NCBI GenBank assembly: GCA_030427705.1
Contig: JAUIBR010000005.1
Span: forward strand, 175,585 to 239,584
Reading direction: 5' to 3'
DNA: 64,000 nt
Source: a bacterium
Lineage (GTDB): Bacteria; Myxococcota_A; Bradymonadia; Bradymonadales; Bradymonadaceae
A model generated the notes under the pieces. The model was not told the origin of the DNA, did not search any database, and saw only the letters and a list, made by a program, of their open reading frames with translations. Shown here piece by piece: positions 17,982-29,001 of this stretch; position 1 is the first letter of the stretch, and each line of letters begins with the position of its first letter. The translations under genes and the position numbers were made by a program.

Positions 17982-20900
17982 CTATTTGCGTTGCAGCACT
18001 TCCTCGGTCGAGATGCTCATACAGACTCGAGCTTGAGTTGCACGCTCAGTATCCGTCTGGACGAACTGCAGCACACACTCTTGGCCAACCAAGCAGTCGG
18101 TGTCGGCACAGCAGCTGCTGATGCAGATGCTCAGGTCGTCGTCGCAGAAGTTGCTTTCACATTGCGAGTTGGTCGTGCAGGCAGCGCCCGGTGGGCGAAC
18201 CTGCGTTGGCGTATTGACGTCCTTCACACACTGTCCCGCCGTCTCGACGATCCGCCATCCACAGCTGCCGTTGAAGCAGTAACCACCCTCGCCTGCGCAC
18301 TGTGCATTGGTTGTACACGTCGAGGCCCCTGGTGGTGTGTATACCACGTTGGCTTCGGCGCTTTCACCGGACAACGAGCAGGTGTAGCCAGACGGGCAAT
18401 CGGCGTCTTTGCAGCAGCCTTCCGTGCAGTACCGTGTCGAATCATTCGGGTCGGTCAGACAAAGCCCGCGGTCGCAGTTAGAGTCTGCAGTACAAGTTGC
18501 GCCCACCGCCGTGCTGCCAAGGAACGGCCCACCGCTTGGCCAACATCGACCGTCGAGATTGCTAGAGGTGCGTGCCATTCGGCAGACGGCATTCGTTCCA
18601 CAGCGCTCGTCATGCGTACACAAGTCGTAGCAAATCTTGTTGTTACAACCCGGGCCGTTGCAGGGCTTGTCGCATTGCAGGCTTCGACAATCGCTGTCTC
18701 CACTGCAGTATTCGCCACCGCCCAACACACCCGGCGTCGTGCTGTTGACCTGACAGCCATGCACGTTGGCAGAATACAAGAGGTCCAGCGCACAGGTCTG
18801 GTTCGCTTGACAGCCGTCCCCGATTGGACCGGTTTCTGATGAGTTGCAGAACGACGTGCAGCGGTAGTTACCGGTGCAGTTTCGACCGTTTAGCAAACAA
18901 GCACAAATCATCTCATCGCCACAGATATCCGGGTCGTTGTCGAAGTTTCCGTCGCCGTCTTGGTTGCAGGACTCCGAAACACCGCAGTTCGGGCGAGTGT
19001 AGGTGTTGCAGTCGTTGTCCTTGCCGTCGCAGAACTCAGGTGCACCAGGGTAGACCGTGCTGTCATTGGGTTGGCAATCGCCGTCACACTCGGACACACC
19101 GTCGCCGTCCGTGTCCAGCATCTGGCAGTTTCCGCAACCTTCGTCGATGTATCCATTGCAGTTGTCGTCAAGTCCGTTGCCGTTTCCTGAGACGCCGCAA
19201 TTCTCGTTCGCGCCTGGGTTGATCAAAGGATTGGTGTCGTCGCAGTCGAAGGCACCTGGGTCCGTCGAACACACCGAGAACAGGTCGCCATCGACATCGA
19301 AATCTTCATCTATCAGGCCATCGCAGTCGTCGTCGACACCGTTGCAGCGCTCCATGGCGCCTGGGTAGACAGCACCGTTGGTGTCGTCGCAGTCGTCGCA
19401 CTCGTTCGAGCCGTCGACATCTTGGTCCACCATTGGGTCGCAACAAACTGGGTCCGGCGAAACGTCGCAGCTGTTTGTCATCTCGTTACAAGATGCAATC
19501 TCGCAAACGCCAGCTGAAGAAGAACAGTTATACGGCGCACCGCTGATACATGAGCCCGCCAGACAGACATCGCCGTCTGTGCAGAACAACTGATCGTCAC
19601 ACGACGAACCATTCGGTTTTGGTGATTGTTCACAAGAATCCGACGATTCATTGCAAACGCCAAGATTGCACTCGTCTCCAACCCCATCGCAGTCGCGGGC
19701 CATCCCGCTACAGGTCCCTGCGGTGCAGACGTCATTAACTGTACAGAACTGCATGTCAGAACAGCCGGTTCCGTCGGGCAGCGGGTCGGAGGTGCAGGCG
19801 TCAGCGGCCTCGTCACAGACACCCTGGTTGCAGTTGTCCGCTGCGCCGTTGCACGACCGCGGCGGTCCAGAGCAAGTGCCCGCAATACACGAATCATTTG
19901 GCGTACACCACTGCCCGTCGTCACAGGACGTTCCGTCGGCTTTCGGTACGGTGCTGCATTGGTCCGTTATCTCGTTACAGGTGCCGACCGTGCATTCGCC
20001 ACCTGCGGCGGAGCAATCCCTCGCACTGCCAACGCAACTACCGGCGACACATGAATCCGACGTCGTACAGAATTGGCCGTCGTTGCACATCGTTCCGTTC
20101 GGACGCGCGACCGGCTGACACGCGTCGGCGCCCTCGTTGCAAACGCCAACATTGCAGCTGTCGTTCGCCGACGTGCAATCACGTGGCTGGGTGGCACAGG
20201 TGCCGGCCTGACAGACATCGTTGACCGTACAGAAATTGCCGTCTGGGCACGCCGTGCCATCCGACTTCGGTTGGCCCACGCAGGAATCGGCAGCTTCATT
20301 GCAGATACCCGTATTGCAGGCATCCGAAGCCGACGAACAGTCACGCGCCATACCACCACAAACACCCGTCGTGCAGCTGTCTGAAATGGTGCAAAACGCG
20401 CCGTCGTTGCAGACCGTCCCGTCGGCCTTTGGCGTCGTCAAACAACTATTAGCCACGTCGTCGCAGTATCCATCCGTGCAAGACGTTCCGGCGCACGTTC
20501 GGGCGGTACCGCCAGCGCAGGTTCCCGCGACGCAGAAGTCATTCAAGGTACAGAATTGGCCGTCGTCGCACGCCGAGCCATTGGGGACCGGGTCACCAGT
20601 GCACATGTCGAGGGTCTCGTCACAAACGCCGGTACGACAGCTTCCACCGGCCGCGCCACAAACTCGTGGTGGGCCAGCCACACAGCTGCCTGCCTGGCAA
20701 GCATCCCCGGCAGTGCAGTACAGGCCGTCATCACACGGCGTATCGTTCGGGCGGGCTTGCGCAACACAGCTGTCGGCGGTCTCGTCGCACGAGCCGACGT
20801 TGCATTGATTGGTCAACGACGAACAGTCACGGGTAGCGCCACCGCAAGTCCCTGCGCTGCAGACATCGTTAATCGTACAGTACGCGCCGTCGTCGCAGCC

Positions 20901-21695
20901 GGTTCCGTCGCTGACGGGTTGCTTGATGCACGCATCGGTTGCCTCGTCGCAGACACCCAGATTGCACTGGTCAGTTTCACCGCCGCAATCGCGTGCCTCA
21001 CTCTCGCATACGCCTGCCTGACAAGTGCCTGCCACCGTGCAGAAATTGCCGTCGTCACAGGGCGTGCCGTTCTCGCGGAAGACCACACGGCACTGGCCGT
21101 CTTTGTCGTTACATTCCCCAATCGTGCAGACGTCATCTAAGTTCGAGCAGTCGATGGGCTCACCAGCTTCGCACTGGCCTTCCACACACATTTCGGAACC
21201 GTTGCACACCGATTCGTCGCGGCAGATTCGTTCTGGGTCTTCGTCCGTCTCGCCGTCACAGTCGTCATCCAATCCGTTACAGACTTCGCCGGTAGGCTGC
21301 ACGCCACCCTCGCAGACAGACCACACGCCATCGCGGCACGTTTGTACGCCTGGCGAACACTCGCCCATATCGATTCCGCATGGAGCAGTCGCGCCTTCTG
21401 GGCACTCAGGGCAGTCTTCGTCGACGTCGCCATCGCAGTCATTGTCGACGGCGTCGAAGCAGACATCTTCAGCGCCGGCACCAATATCCGGGTTGGTGTC
21501 GTCGCAGTCCCATCCACCTTCACAACGTAGATCGGGCGACAGGCCGTCGCCGTCCTCATCCACGCACTCAACCTGGTTGTTGGTGCTTCGATTATTGGTG
21601 TTCGTGTTGTTTGAACGTTGAGAAACGGTGTCGTCGCTACAGGCCGCCAGCCAAGTGCAGACAGAGACAACCCACAACAATTTTTGGAATTTCAT
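17982..21695 (-). CDS. Very large Cys-rich lipoprotein with MopE metal-binding motifs and ten disulfide-rich modules
   Basis: A 1237-residue lipoprotein (lipobox LAAC at Cys19, next residues SDD). An Asn-rich linker (NNTNTNNRSTNNQ) follows, then a MopE-type copper/metal-binding block (DGDGLSP, DCDDTNPDI, DNDCDGDVDEDC, about 42-95) and an NGLDDDCDGETDED block. Ten tandem modules of about 60 residues then occur (about 150-770), each with a core like DGTxCDDGxFCTxxDxCxAGxC followed by RDC and CNxGxCxExxDxC. A second set of MopE motifs (about 775-930) and a Cys-rich C-terminal domain end the protein. Such proteins sit on the cell surface; MopE of methanotrophs binds copper. Metal or adhesion function is inferred. 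A strong hairpin lies at its ribosome site. Confidence 0.85.
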   Translation of the reverse strand: MKFQKLLWVVSVCTWLAACSDDTVSQRSNNTNTNNRSTNNQVECVDEDGDGLSPDLRCEGGWDCDDTNPDIGAGAEDVCFDAVDNDCDGDVDEDCPECPEGATAPCGIDMGECSPGVQTCRDGVWSVCEGGVQPTGEVCNGLDDDCDGETDEDPERICRDESVCNGSEMCVEGQCEAGEPIDCSNLDDVCTIGECNDKDGQCRVVFRENGTPCDDGNFCTVAGTCQAGVCESEARDCGGETDQCNLGVCDEATDACIKQPVSDGTGCDDGAYCTINDVCSAGTCGGATRDCSSLTNQCNVGSCDETADSCVAQARPNDTPCDDGLYCTAGDACQAGSCVAGPPRVCGAAGGSCRTGVCDETLDMCTGDPVPNGSACDDGQFCTLNDFCVAGTCAGGTARTCAGTSCTDGYCDDVANSCLTTPKADGTVCNDGAFCTISDSCTTGVCGGMARDCSSASDACNTGICNEAADSCVGQPKSDGTACPDGNFCTVNDVCQAGTCATQPRDCTSANDSCNVGVCNEGADACQPVARPNGTMCNDGQFCTTSDSCVAGSCVGSARDCSAAGGECTVGTCNEITDQCSTVPKADGTSCDDGQWCTPNDSCIAGTCSGPPRSCNGAADNCNQGVCDEAADACTSDPLPDGTGCSDMQFCTVNDVCTAGTCSGMARDCDGVGDECNLGVCNESSDSCEQSPKPNGSSCDDQLFCTDGDVCLAGSCISGAPYNCSSSAGVCEIASCNEMTNSCDVSPDPVCCDPMVDQDVDGSNECDDCDDTNGAVYPGAMERCNGVDDDCDGLIDEDFDVDGDLFSVCSTDPGAFDCDDTNPLINPGANENCGVSGNGNGLDDNCNGYIDEGCGNCQMLDTDGDGVSECDGDCQPNDSTVYPGAPEFCDGKDNDCNTYTRPNCGVSESCNQDGDGNFDNDPDICGDEMICACLLNGRNCTGNYRCTSFCNSSETGPIGDGCQANQTCALDLLYSANVHGCQVNSTTPGVLGGGEYCSGDSDCRSLQCDKPCNGPGCNNKICYDLCTHDERCGTNAVCRMARTSSNLDGRCWPSGGPFLGSTAVGATCTADSNCDRGLCLTDPNDSTRYCTEGCCKDADCPSGYTCSLSGESAEANVVYTPPGASTCTTNAQCAGEGGYCFNGSCGWRIVETAGQCVKDVNTPTQVRPPGAACTTNSQCESNFCDDDLSICISSCCADTDCLVGQECVLQFVQTDTERATQARVCMSISTEEVLQRK

Positions 21696-21705
21696 TTAAA
21701 CATCT

Positions 21706-21745
21706 CCGGTGGCAACCCCTATCTTTCGCATAGGAGTGCCACCGG
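21706..21745 (-). promoter_or_regulatory. Long leader hairpin abutting the ribosome site of the 1237-aa lipoprotein gene
   Basis: Outer arms CCGGTGGCA (21706-21714) and TGCCACCGG (21737-21745) are perfect 9-bp complements, and inner arms CCTAT / ATAGG continue the stem. Read on the minus strand, the final GG of the stem is the start of GGAG, the ribosome site, 11 bases before the ATG. The fold would hide the ribosome site. Confidence 0.6.
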
Positions 21746-21778
21746 ATTCAATGAACACGCGGCGATTAGCGTATTCCG

Positions 21779-23754
<1,976 letters not shown>

Positions 23755-23812
23755 TTGAAGGTACCGAACGCACCTAAGGAATCACCTGAAACACTCTGAA
23801 AGGCTGTGCAGA

Positions 23813-24979
23813 TTACTCGAGAACCCAGACAGGCTGAGGGGTTGCGATACCTTTCAACGTCTGCGGAGGTCGTTCGGCCAATCCATCAAGGTGAGTAGCA
23901 ACTCGGGGTGAGAAGACCGCTGACGCGTGAAGCGGTTTGCAGAGGGACTCCAGACGACTCGTCAGATTTACGGCCGGACCCATAACCGTAAAGTCGAGTC
24001 GATCCGCCGTCCCAATATTGCCCCTGACAACCTCACCAATATGGCCTCCAAAACCTACCGAGAGTGGCAACCCCTTTTCGGCGGCCAACGCGTCCACCCG
24101 CCGGATTGAGTTGTCAGCGGTTTCGAACAGCGACCTGGCGGTGCTGGCATCATCGTCGTCGTGCGCAAACGTGATGAGCATCGCATCACCAATGAACTTC
24201 AGAATCTCTCCGCCCCGGCTGGAAGCTTCTTCACCGACGATCTGAAATACCTCGTTCACGACCTGCACGACATCATCGGGTCCAAGTCGCTCGGTTAATG
24301 CAGTGAACCCTCGCATGTCACAGAACAAAATCCCGGAGTTTTCATGTTGAGTGCTACCGCGCTTGATGTCTCCCGCGAGGACACGAGGCCCTGAATCGCG
24401 CCCCACATACACTCGCGCCAGACGCTGTGCTTGAGATGTGCGGTACACGCCATATGTCGCCATGCCAAAGATAGGCATGAGTTCGAGTACGCGCTCAATG
24501 GCACCATCCGAAAACGGCTCAAGACTCGAAACACTCAGCGGTTGCGCCTCGCCGGTGGGCATCGGAATCCCGAATGCGAAATAGTCCTTGTAGCCCCGTT
24601 CCTGCAGCTGTTTCATGAACGGATAGCCTGCATCTGTCTCGTGCAACGGGACATGCAGATGTGATTCTCCGCGGAAAAAAATCCCCTCGAAGGTCGTCCC
24701 AACTACGCCATGTTGAGGCAGATTATCGAGCTGTTCATGCGTGTGAAGTTCGGAACCCTCGTACTCCCCGTCGTGGCTCCACGTTAGAAGCACCAAGCCA
24801 AAAGTCGGATGACGAAACCCCGTGTCGCGCGAAAATGGAATCTGTATGCGGTCTGCTTGGACGTCGATCAATGACAGACACTCACGCAGGCCTTCGCATA
24901 GAGGCGCGAATCGTTGTCTCGCCGCAGCTTCACCCATGGCACGATTCAGAACTTCGGCAACCTTTCGGTGAGGAATCAT
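23813..24979 (-). CDS. Class III adenylate/guanylate cyclase with N-terminal sensor-like domain
   Basis: A 388-residue soluble protein. The C-terminal half (about 205-370) is a class III nucleotidyl cyclase catalytic domain: GILFCDMRGFTALTERLG (first metal Asp), LKFIGDAMLITF (Lys and second metal Asp) and LDFTVMGPAVNLTSRLESL (Asp and the Asn-Arg transition-state pair). Lys plus Asp at the purine-specifying sites suggests ATP as substrate, making cAMP. The N-terminal 190 residues contain no recognised motif but have the size of a GAF-type sensor. It is transcribed divergently from the SRPBCC gene at 25056. Confidence 0.88.
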   Translation of the reverse strand: MIPHRKVAEVLNRAMGEAAARQRFAPLCEGLRECLSLIDVQADRIQIPFSRDTGFRHPTFGLVLLTWSHDGEYEGSELHTHEQLDNLPQHGVVGTTFEGIFFRGESHLHVPLHETDAGYPFMKQLQERGYKDYFAFGIPMPTGEAQPLSVSSLEPFSDGAIERVLELMPIFGMATYGVYRTSQAQRLARVYVGRDSGPRVLAGDIKRGSTQHENSGILFCDMRGFTALTERLGPDDVVQVVNEVFQIVGEEASSRGGEILKFIGDAMLITFAHDDDDASTARSLFETADNSIRRVDALAAEKGLPLSVGFGGHIGEVVRGNIGTADRLDFTVMGPAVNLTSRLESLCKPLHASAVFSPRVATHLDGLAERPPQTLKGIATPQPVWVLE

Positions 24980-25055
24980 TCAGGTTTTCCTTGGATGGAT
25001 TTACGGATCATAGGCAAAATGCTTCACACCGTCAGCGAACAATTGTGGAGAAGCT

Positions 25056-25478
25056 ATGGACGAGCTGAAACTGTCGACCGAGATCGAAACCGTCGAACCT
25101 GAAGACATCTATCAGTGTTGGTTGGACGGTGAGTTACATGCCGAAATGACAGGTGCTCCCGCGACGGGATCTGCCGAACCAGACGCCGAATTCACGGCAT
25201 GGGGCGGCTATATTTCCGGCAAGAATGTCGAGCTCGAGGCGCCTTCTCGCATCCTGCAATCCTGGCGCACTTCCGAGTTTCCCGACGACGCAAAAGATTC
25301 CGTCTTGGAGGTCACCCTCACATCCAACGGCGACGGGGGAACGATCGTCACACTACACCACTGGGACATTCCCGACGGTGATGGGCCGAAGTACACCACG
25401 GGCTGGGAGGAGCACTATTTCAATCCCATGCGTGAGTACTTTGGCGATGAGTATTACATCGAAGACGGCTTGGAGTGA
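25056..25478 (+). CDS. AHSA1-type SRPBCC protein
   Basis: A 140-residue cytoplasmic protein of the activator-of-Hsp90 ATPase (AHSA1)/SRPBCC hydrophobic-pocket family. Features are TVEPEDIYQCWLDGELHAEM near the N-terminus, then TAWGGYISGKNVELEAPSRI, LQSWRTSEFPDDAKDSVLEV, TLHHWDIPDG and the terminal GWEEHYFNPMREYFG helix. The ligand is unknown. It is followed after 3 bases by a DUF6544-like gene, which suggests one operon. The ATG has GGAG 8 bases upstream. Confidence 0.88.
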   Translation: MDELKLSTEIETVEPEDIYQCWLDGELHAEMTGAPATGSAEPDAEFTAWGGYISGKNVELEAPSRILQSWRTSEFPDDAKDSVLEVTLTSNGDGGTIVTLHHWDIPDGDGPKYTTGWEEHYFNPMREYFGDEYYIEDGLE

Positions 25479-25481
25479 TCG

Positions 25482-26228
25482 ATGAAGGTATCCGAAATCT
25501 CTTTGGATGACCTTTGGTCGTCAGTTGAGCCGGCAGACGAGACTTTCGACCCCGCAGAGATTCAGGAACGGCCCGAACCCGTTCGTCGCTATCTCGAACA
25601 TGCGATCGAACCTGGAACTCCCAAATACCGGGCAGTCAAACTCCAAATGACCGGCGAGATAAAGCTCGGCGAATGGCGCCCATTTGAAGCGCAACAGGTA
25701 TTGTATTGGGACATCGGTTTGATCTGGAAAGGCACCGCCAAGCTCGGTTTCGTCCCCGTCGCGGGCTCCGACCGATTCCTTTACGGGCAGGGAGAGCTTG
25801 ACTGGCGCATCTTGGGCATCATCCCTGTAGCCCAAGGCGATGGCGTGGATATAAGCCGTTCAGCGGCAGGAAGGCTGGAAACAGAGAGCATCTTCGTCCC
25901 GCCGGTTCTGCTCAATCACAACATCGATTGGCATGTTGAAGGGCCGAACTCGTTTGGCGGGCATCTAGAAGTTCCCGGACATCGGGCAGACGTCCACTAT
26001 GGCATCGATGGTGATGGCGGTCTCACATCTGTGCATCTGAAACGCTGGGGTAATCCAGACGGCGACTTCCATGAGCTAGATTTTGGAGGGTACTTGAGCG
26101 AGATGAAACGCTTTCAGGGCGTATCTATCCCCACCAAAGTTCGAGCAGGTTGGGGTTTTGGCTCAGATTCGTTCGAGACTGACGGAGAGTTCTTTCGAAT
26201 GAACATCTCACACGCTGAGTTCTTATAG
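25482..26228 (+). CDS. DUF6544/DUF6920-like protein
   Basis: A 248-residue soluble protein of uncharacterised family. The motifs ERPEPVRRYLEHAI, PKYRAVKLQMTGEIKLG, WRPFEAQQVLYWDIGLIWKG and the end region GVSIPTKVRAGWGFGSD match the DUF6544 pattern known from actinobacteria and proteobacteria. The start overlaps no gene but lies 3 bases after the SRPBCC stop, with GGAG in the tail of that gene, so the two are probably co-translated. Its stop touches the stop of the convergent Na/Pi transporter gene. Confidence 0.72.
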   Translation: MKVSEISLDDLWSSVEPADETFDPAEIQERPEPVRRYLEHAIEPGTPKYRAVKLQMTGEIKLGEWRPFEAQQVLYWDIGLIWKGTAKLGFVPVAGSDRFLYGQGELDWRILGIIPVAQGDGVDISRSAAGRLETESIFVPPVLLNHNIDWHVEGPNSFGGHLEVPGHRADVHYGIDGDGGLTSVHLKRWGNPDGDFHELDFGGYLSEMKRFQGVSIPTKVRAGWGFGSDSFETDGEFFRMNISHAEFL

Positions 26229-27488
26229 TTACTCGATCTCGAGTGAGACGCGCTCAACCCTTGCTTCCGCATCTTTGCTGAGTGGGTCTTCCTTCACTAG
26301 TTCCGCGGGAATCTCTGGCGTCGTGAACGCATAGTTGCTGGCGAAAACGACCCCTGGCAGCGCAAAGAAGGCAACCAAAATATAGCCTGCTGCCCATCCG
26401 CGGTTGATCGCCACCTTGTCACCAAGCCACTCAGCCGAGCGAACCGGCAGTGACCAAAGCCATGGGACCACGCCGAAGAGAATCACGCCCAAAACGTTGT
26501 ACATCAAGTGGGCGAGCGCAATCTGGAGCGCTAGGACACCGGTGGGTCCCGAAATCGCGGTCGCAGCCAAAAGCGCCGTGATACATGTGCCGATGTTTGC
26601 GCCCAGCGTGAAGGGATACACCTGCTTAGTCGTCAAAAGACCTGCGCCTGCGAGTGGAACCACCAGACTGGTCGTCGTCGACGAAGACTGAACCAGCACC
26701 GTGACGACCGTCCCGGACGCAATTCCAGTAATCGGCCCACGGCCTACAGCCGTATCAATCATGTCCGCAGCACGGCCAGTCATCGCGCTTCGAAGGAGTT
26801 TTCCGAGGTAGATGACGGAAACCATGATGAGACCGATGCCGGCAGCAATCGCCAGAAGCGCGCCGACGGTCGAAGGAAACACTTCGAACTGCTTCACAAT
26901 CCACTTGGAAACAGGCTTTGTCGTCATCGCGAAAACATTGATGTCGGCGACCGAGGCAGACGATGCGCTTGATGAAAACCATCCGGCCATCACACCAGAG
27001 ATGCGCTCCAGAGGTTGGAAGAGGATCTCTAGCGGCAGGAAGATGAAAATGCAGTAGAGGTTGAAGAAATCGTGCACGGTTGCGGCCTTGAACGACTTCG
27101 AAAACGCCCCTTTCTCACGGAGATTGCCCAGGCTGACGATCGTATTTGTGATCGTCGTGCCCATGTTGGCGCCCATAATCATTGGAATCGCGATTGAAAC
27201 GGGGACGCCACCTGCCACCAATCCCACGATAACCGATGTCACCGTGCTCGAAGATTGCACGAGTGCGGTGGCCAATGTACCGAGGATGACGCCATAGAGG
27301 GGATTACTTGCAAACTCGAAGATCTGCGCGGCGCCTTCGGAACCGCCAGAAATCCACTTGAAGCCGCCGCCGATGACACCCACTCCAATCAGGAGCACGT
27401 AGATCAGAAATGCGACGCCGAACCAAAGCAAAATCGGACGGGGTGCTTTTTCGCCCTGTGGCTCAGCTGCGGGAGTATTCGAGTTCAT
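26229..27488 (-). CDS. Na+/phosphate symporter family protein (NptA/PF02690 type)
   Basis: A 419-residue inner-membrane transporter taking up phosphate with sodium. Two inverted PF02690 repeats are visible, each with the QSSST signature: LATALVQSSSTVTSVIVGLV (about 75-94) and VLVQSSSTTTSLVVPLAGAG (about 262-280), plus GANMGTTITNTIVSLGN and GANIGTCITALLAATAIS. Eight or more membrane helices are predicted. The start is set to the ATG at 27488 rather than the TTG before it. It is not next to any phosU/pst gene. The family is secure; specificity for phosphate is inferred from the family. Confidence 0.92.
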   Translation of the reverse strand: MNSNTPAAEPQGEKAPRPILLWFGVAFLIYVLLIGVGVIGGGFKWISGGSEGAAQIFEFASNPLYGVILGTLATALVQSSSTVTSVIVGLVAGGVPVSIAIPMIMGANMGTTITNTIVSLGNLREKGAFSKSFKAATVHDFFNLYCIFIFLPLEILFQPLERISGVMAGWFSSSASSASVADINVFAMTTKPVSKWIVKQFEVFPSTVGALLAIAAGIGLIMVSVIYLGKLLRSAMTGRAADMIDTAVGRGPITGIASGTVVTVLVQSSSTTTSLVVPLAGAGLLTTKQVYPFTLGANIGTCITALLAATAISGPTGVLALQIALAHLMYNVLGVILFGVVPWLWSLPVRSAEWLGDKVAINRGWAAGYILVAFFALPGVVFASNYAFTTPEIPAELVKEDPLSKDAEARVERVSLEIE

Positions 27489-27592
27489 CAATCGCGCTCA
27501 ATCGAGAAGGTAAAAATCTCTCATTGGCGCGGAGTATGATCTGCTTTAGTGGAGCACGAATGACAGTAAGTGCACGTTCATGTGACAAACGC

Positions 27593-28138
27593 TCAGCAGT
27601 CACATACCTTGGGTTGATAATCCACAACGTTTCCGCGCACATCCTGCTCAATGAAGCAACATTCTTCGATGTTGCCACGTAGCTGTTTTCGGCCGCGTTG
27701 GACCCTGGATTTCATCGCAGACAGCTCGATCCCCGATCGCTTCGCTGCCTCGCCCTGACTCAGGCCTTCGATATCGACAAGCGTCACCGCCTCCCGATAT
27801 GGCTCTGGAAGCTGGTCGATGAATGGTCGAACGCAATACGCCAACTCAGCTTCGGCCGAATCGTCGATGCTTTCGATGTCAACAGATTCCGGCTCTTCGG
27901 ACAACGTCTGAACGCGGCTGCGAGCTGACTTTCGGTAGTGGTCAGTTACAGCATTGCGGGCGACGCGAAACACCCAGCCAGCAACCCTGTCAGAGTCGTC
28001 GACCGAATCGGCCCCGACGTGCAGTTTCATCAGAATCTCCTGCAAGACGTCTTCCGCATCAGCCGGATTGGAAATACGACCGCGCACGAATGTGCGCAGT
28101 CCGGTCTGAAACTCATCGATGAGTTCTTGGCTATTCAC
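27593..28138 (-). CDS. sigZ: Sigma factor of the SigZ type
   Basis: A 181-residue ECF-like sigma-70 protein. Region 2 (RISNPADAEDVLQEILMKLH, then RVAGWVFRVARNAVTDHYRK) and region 4 (LPEPYREAVTLVDIEGLSQG, EAAKRSGIELSAMKSRVQRG) are complete, followed by the SigZ-type tail with Cys residues: EECCFIEQDVRGNVVDYQPK then VCDC. The GTG at 28138 has GAGG 5 bases upstream; the longer frame overlaps the upstream gene. It follows arsM by 7 bases and so is co-transcribed with it. SigZ-ArsM neighbours are recurrent. The Cys tail could sense arsenic or oxidants, but that is inferred. Confidence 0.88.
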   Translation of the reverse strand: MNSQELIDEFQTGLRTFVRGRISNPADAEDVLQEILMKLHVGADSVDDSDRVAGWVFRVARNAVTDHYRKSARSRVQTLSEEPESVDIESIDDSAEAELAYCVRPFIDQLPEPYREAVTLVDIEGLSQGEAAKRSGIELSAMKSRVQRGRKQLRGNIEECCFIEQDVRGNVVDYQPKVCDC

Positions 28139-28145
28139 GTGGACC

Positions 28146-28937
28146 TCACTTCGTCGCTTGAATCTTGGCAGATACAACCCATTCGTCCAAACGCAGCTCG
28201 GGCATCCACTCGCGAATGAATTCCTTAGATTTTGGTTCACGGTTCACGACGACCGTCGAGAATCCCGCTTTTTCAAGCATCGCGACCGTCTCGTCGATCG
28301 TTGCTGCTCCAGCGACACAGCCAACATACGCCTGAACGCTGGAAAGCAGGGTCGGCGAGATTGGTCGTTCTGCAAGGATATCCGAGATCGCCAAGCGTCC
28401 GCCTGGCCTCAAGACTCGGTATGCCTCATCGAAGACACGTTGTTTATCGGGCGCAAGATTCACGACGCAATTCGACATGATGCAATCGACGGTCGCATCC
28501 GCCACGGGCAGATTCTCGATTTCGCCCAGACGAAACTCCACGTTCGACATATCGGACTTTGCTGCGTTTACACGCGCTCTCTCGATCATTTCGGCCGTCA
28601 TGTCGACACCAATCACCCGTCCCGTTGCACCGACCGATTTGGCAGCAAGGAACGCGTCAATTCCTGCGCCGCTTCCAAGGTCCAAGACCGTCTCGCCAGG
28701 CTGAAGGTCGGCAAACCCCGTGGGGTTGCCGCATCCCAGTCCAAGGTCGGCACCGTCTGGAATCGACGCAAGCGCTTCGTCTGAGTAGCCAATATTGATG
28801 GAGTTTTGCGGCTGTAATTCTGTCGTCCCATCTGGCGCGCAGCATGTTGGCGCGCAACAAGACCCCTTCTCTTGCTTCGCGACCGCACCATATTGCTCGC
28901 GTACTGCCTTTTTGATTTCTTCGTTGTTCAAGCTCAT
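28146..28937 (-). CDS. arsM: Arsenite methyltransferase
   Basis: A 263-residue SAM-dependent enzyme that methylates arsenite to methylated or volatile arsenicals. A Cys-rich start (GSCCAPTCCAPDG) gives arsenic-binding thiols. The SAM motif is LDLGSGAGIDAFLAAKSVG (about 85), followed by the conserved MSNCVVNLAPDKQRVFDEAY (Cys in SNCV) and ISDILAERPISPTLLSSVQA with Cys later in YVGCVAGAA. The ATG at 28937 follows GGAG. It is followed by sigZ. It is transcribed divergently from the TMEM220 gene, with about 64 bases between them. Confidence 0.93.
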   Translation of the reverse strand: MSLNNEEIKKAVREQYGAVAKQEKGSCCAPTCCAPDGTTELQPQNSINIGYSDEALASIPDGADLGLGCGNPTGFADLQPGETVLDLGSGAGIDAFLAAKSVGATGRVIGVDMTAEMIERARVNAAKSDMSNVEFRLGEIENLPVADATVDCIMSNCVVNLAPDKQRVFDEAYRVLRPGGRLAISDILAERPISPTLLSSVQAYVGCVAGAATIDETVAMLEKAGFSTVVVNREPKSKEFIREWMPELRLDEWVVSAKIQATK

Positions 28938-29001
28938 TTCATGCTCCTATTAGAGGGTTCATGGACACAGACGAACGCCCCGATGAACGGACGCAAGAAA
29001 G

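Noticed and set aside
17952..21733. Many long plus-strand and alternate minus-strand frames in the 1237-aa lipoprotein region
   Set aside because: They mirror the repeated codons of the Cys-rich modules, with runs of Arg/Ala/Thr typical of shadow translation.
21717..21745. Sigma-54-like motif (GTGGCACTCCTATGCG) on the minus strand before the 1237-aa lipoprotein
   Set aside because: The GG to GC distance is one base short, and the bases are explained by the leader hairpin.
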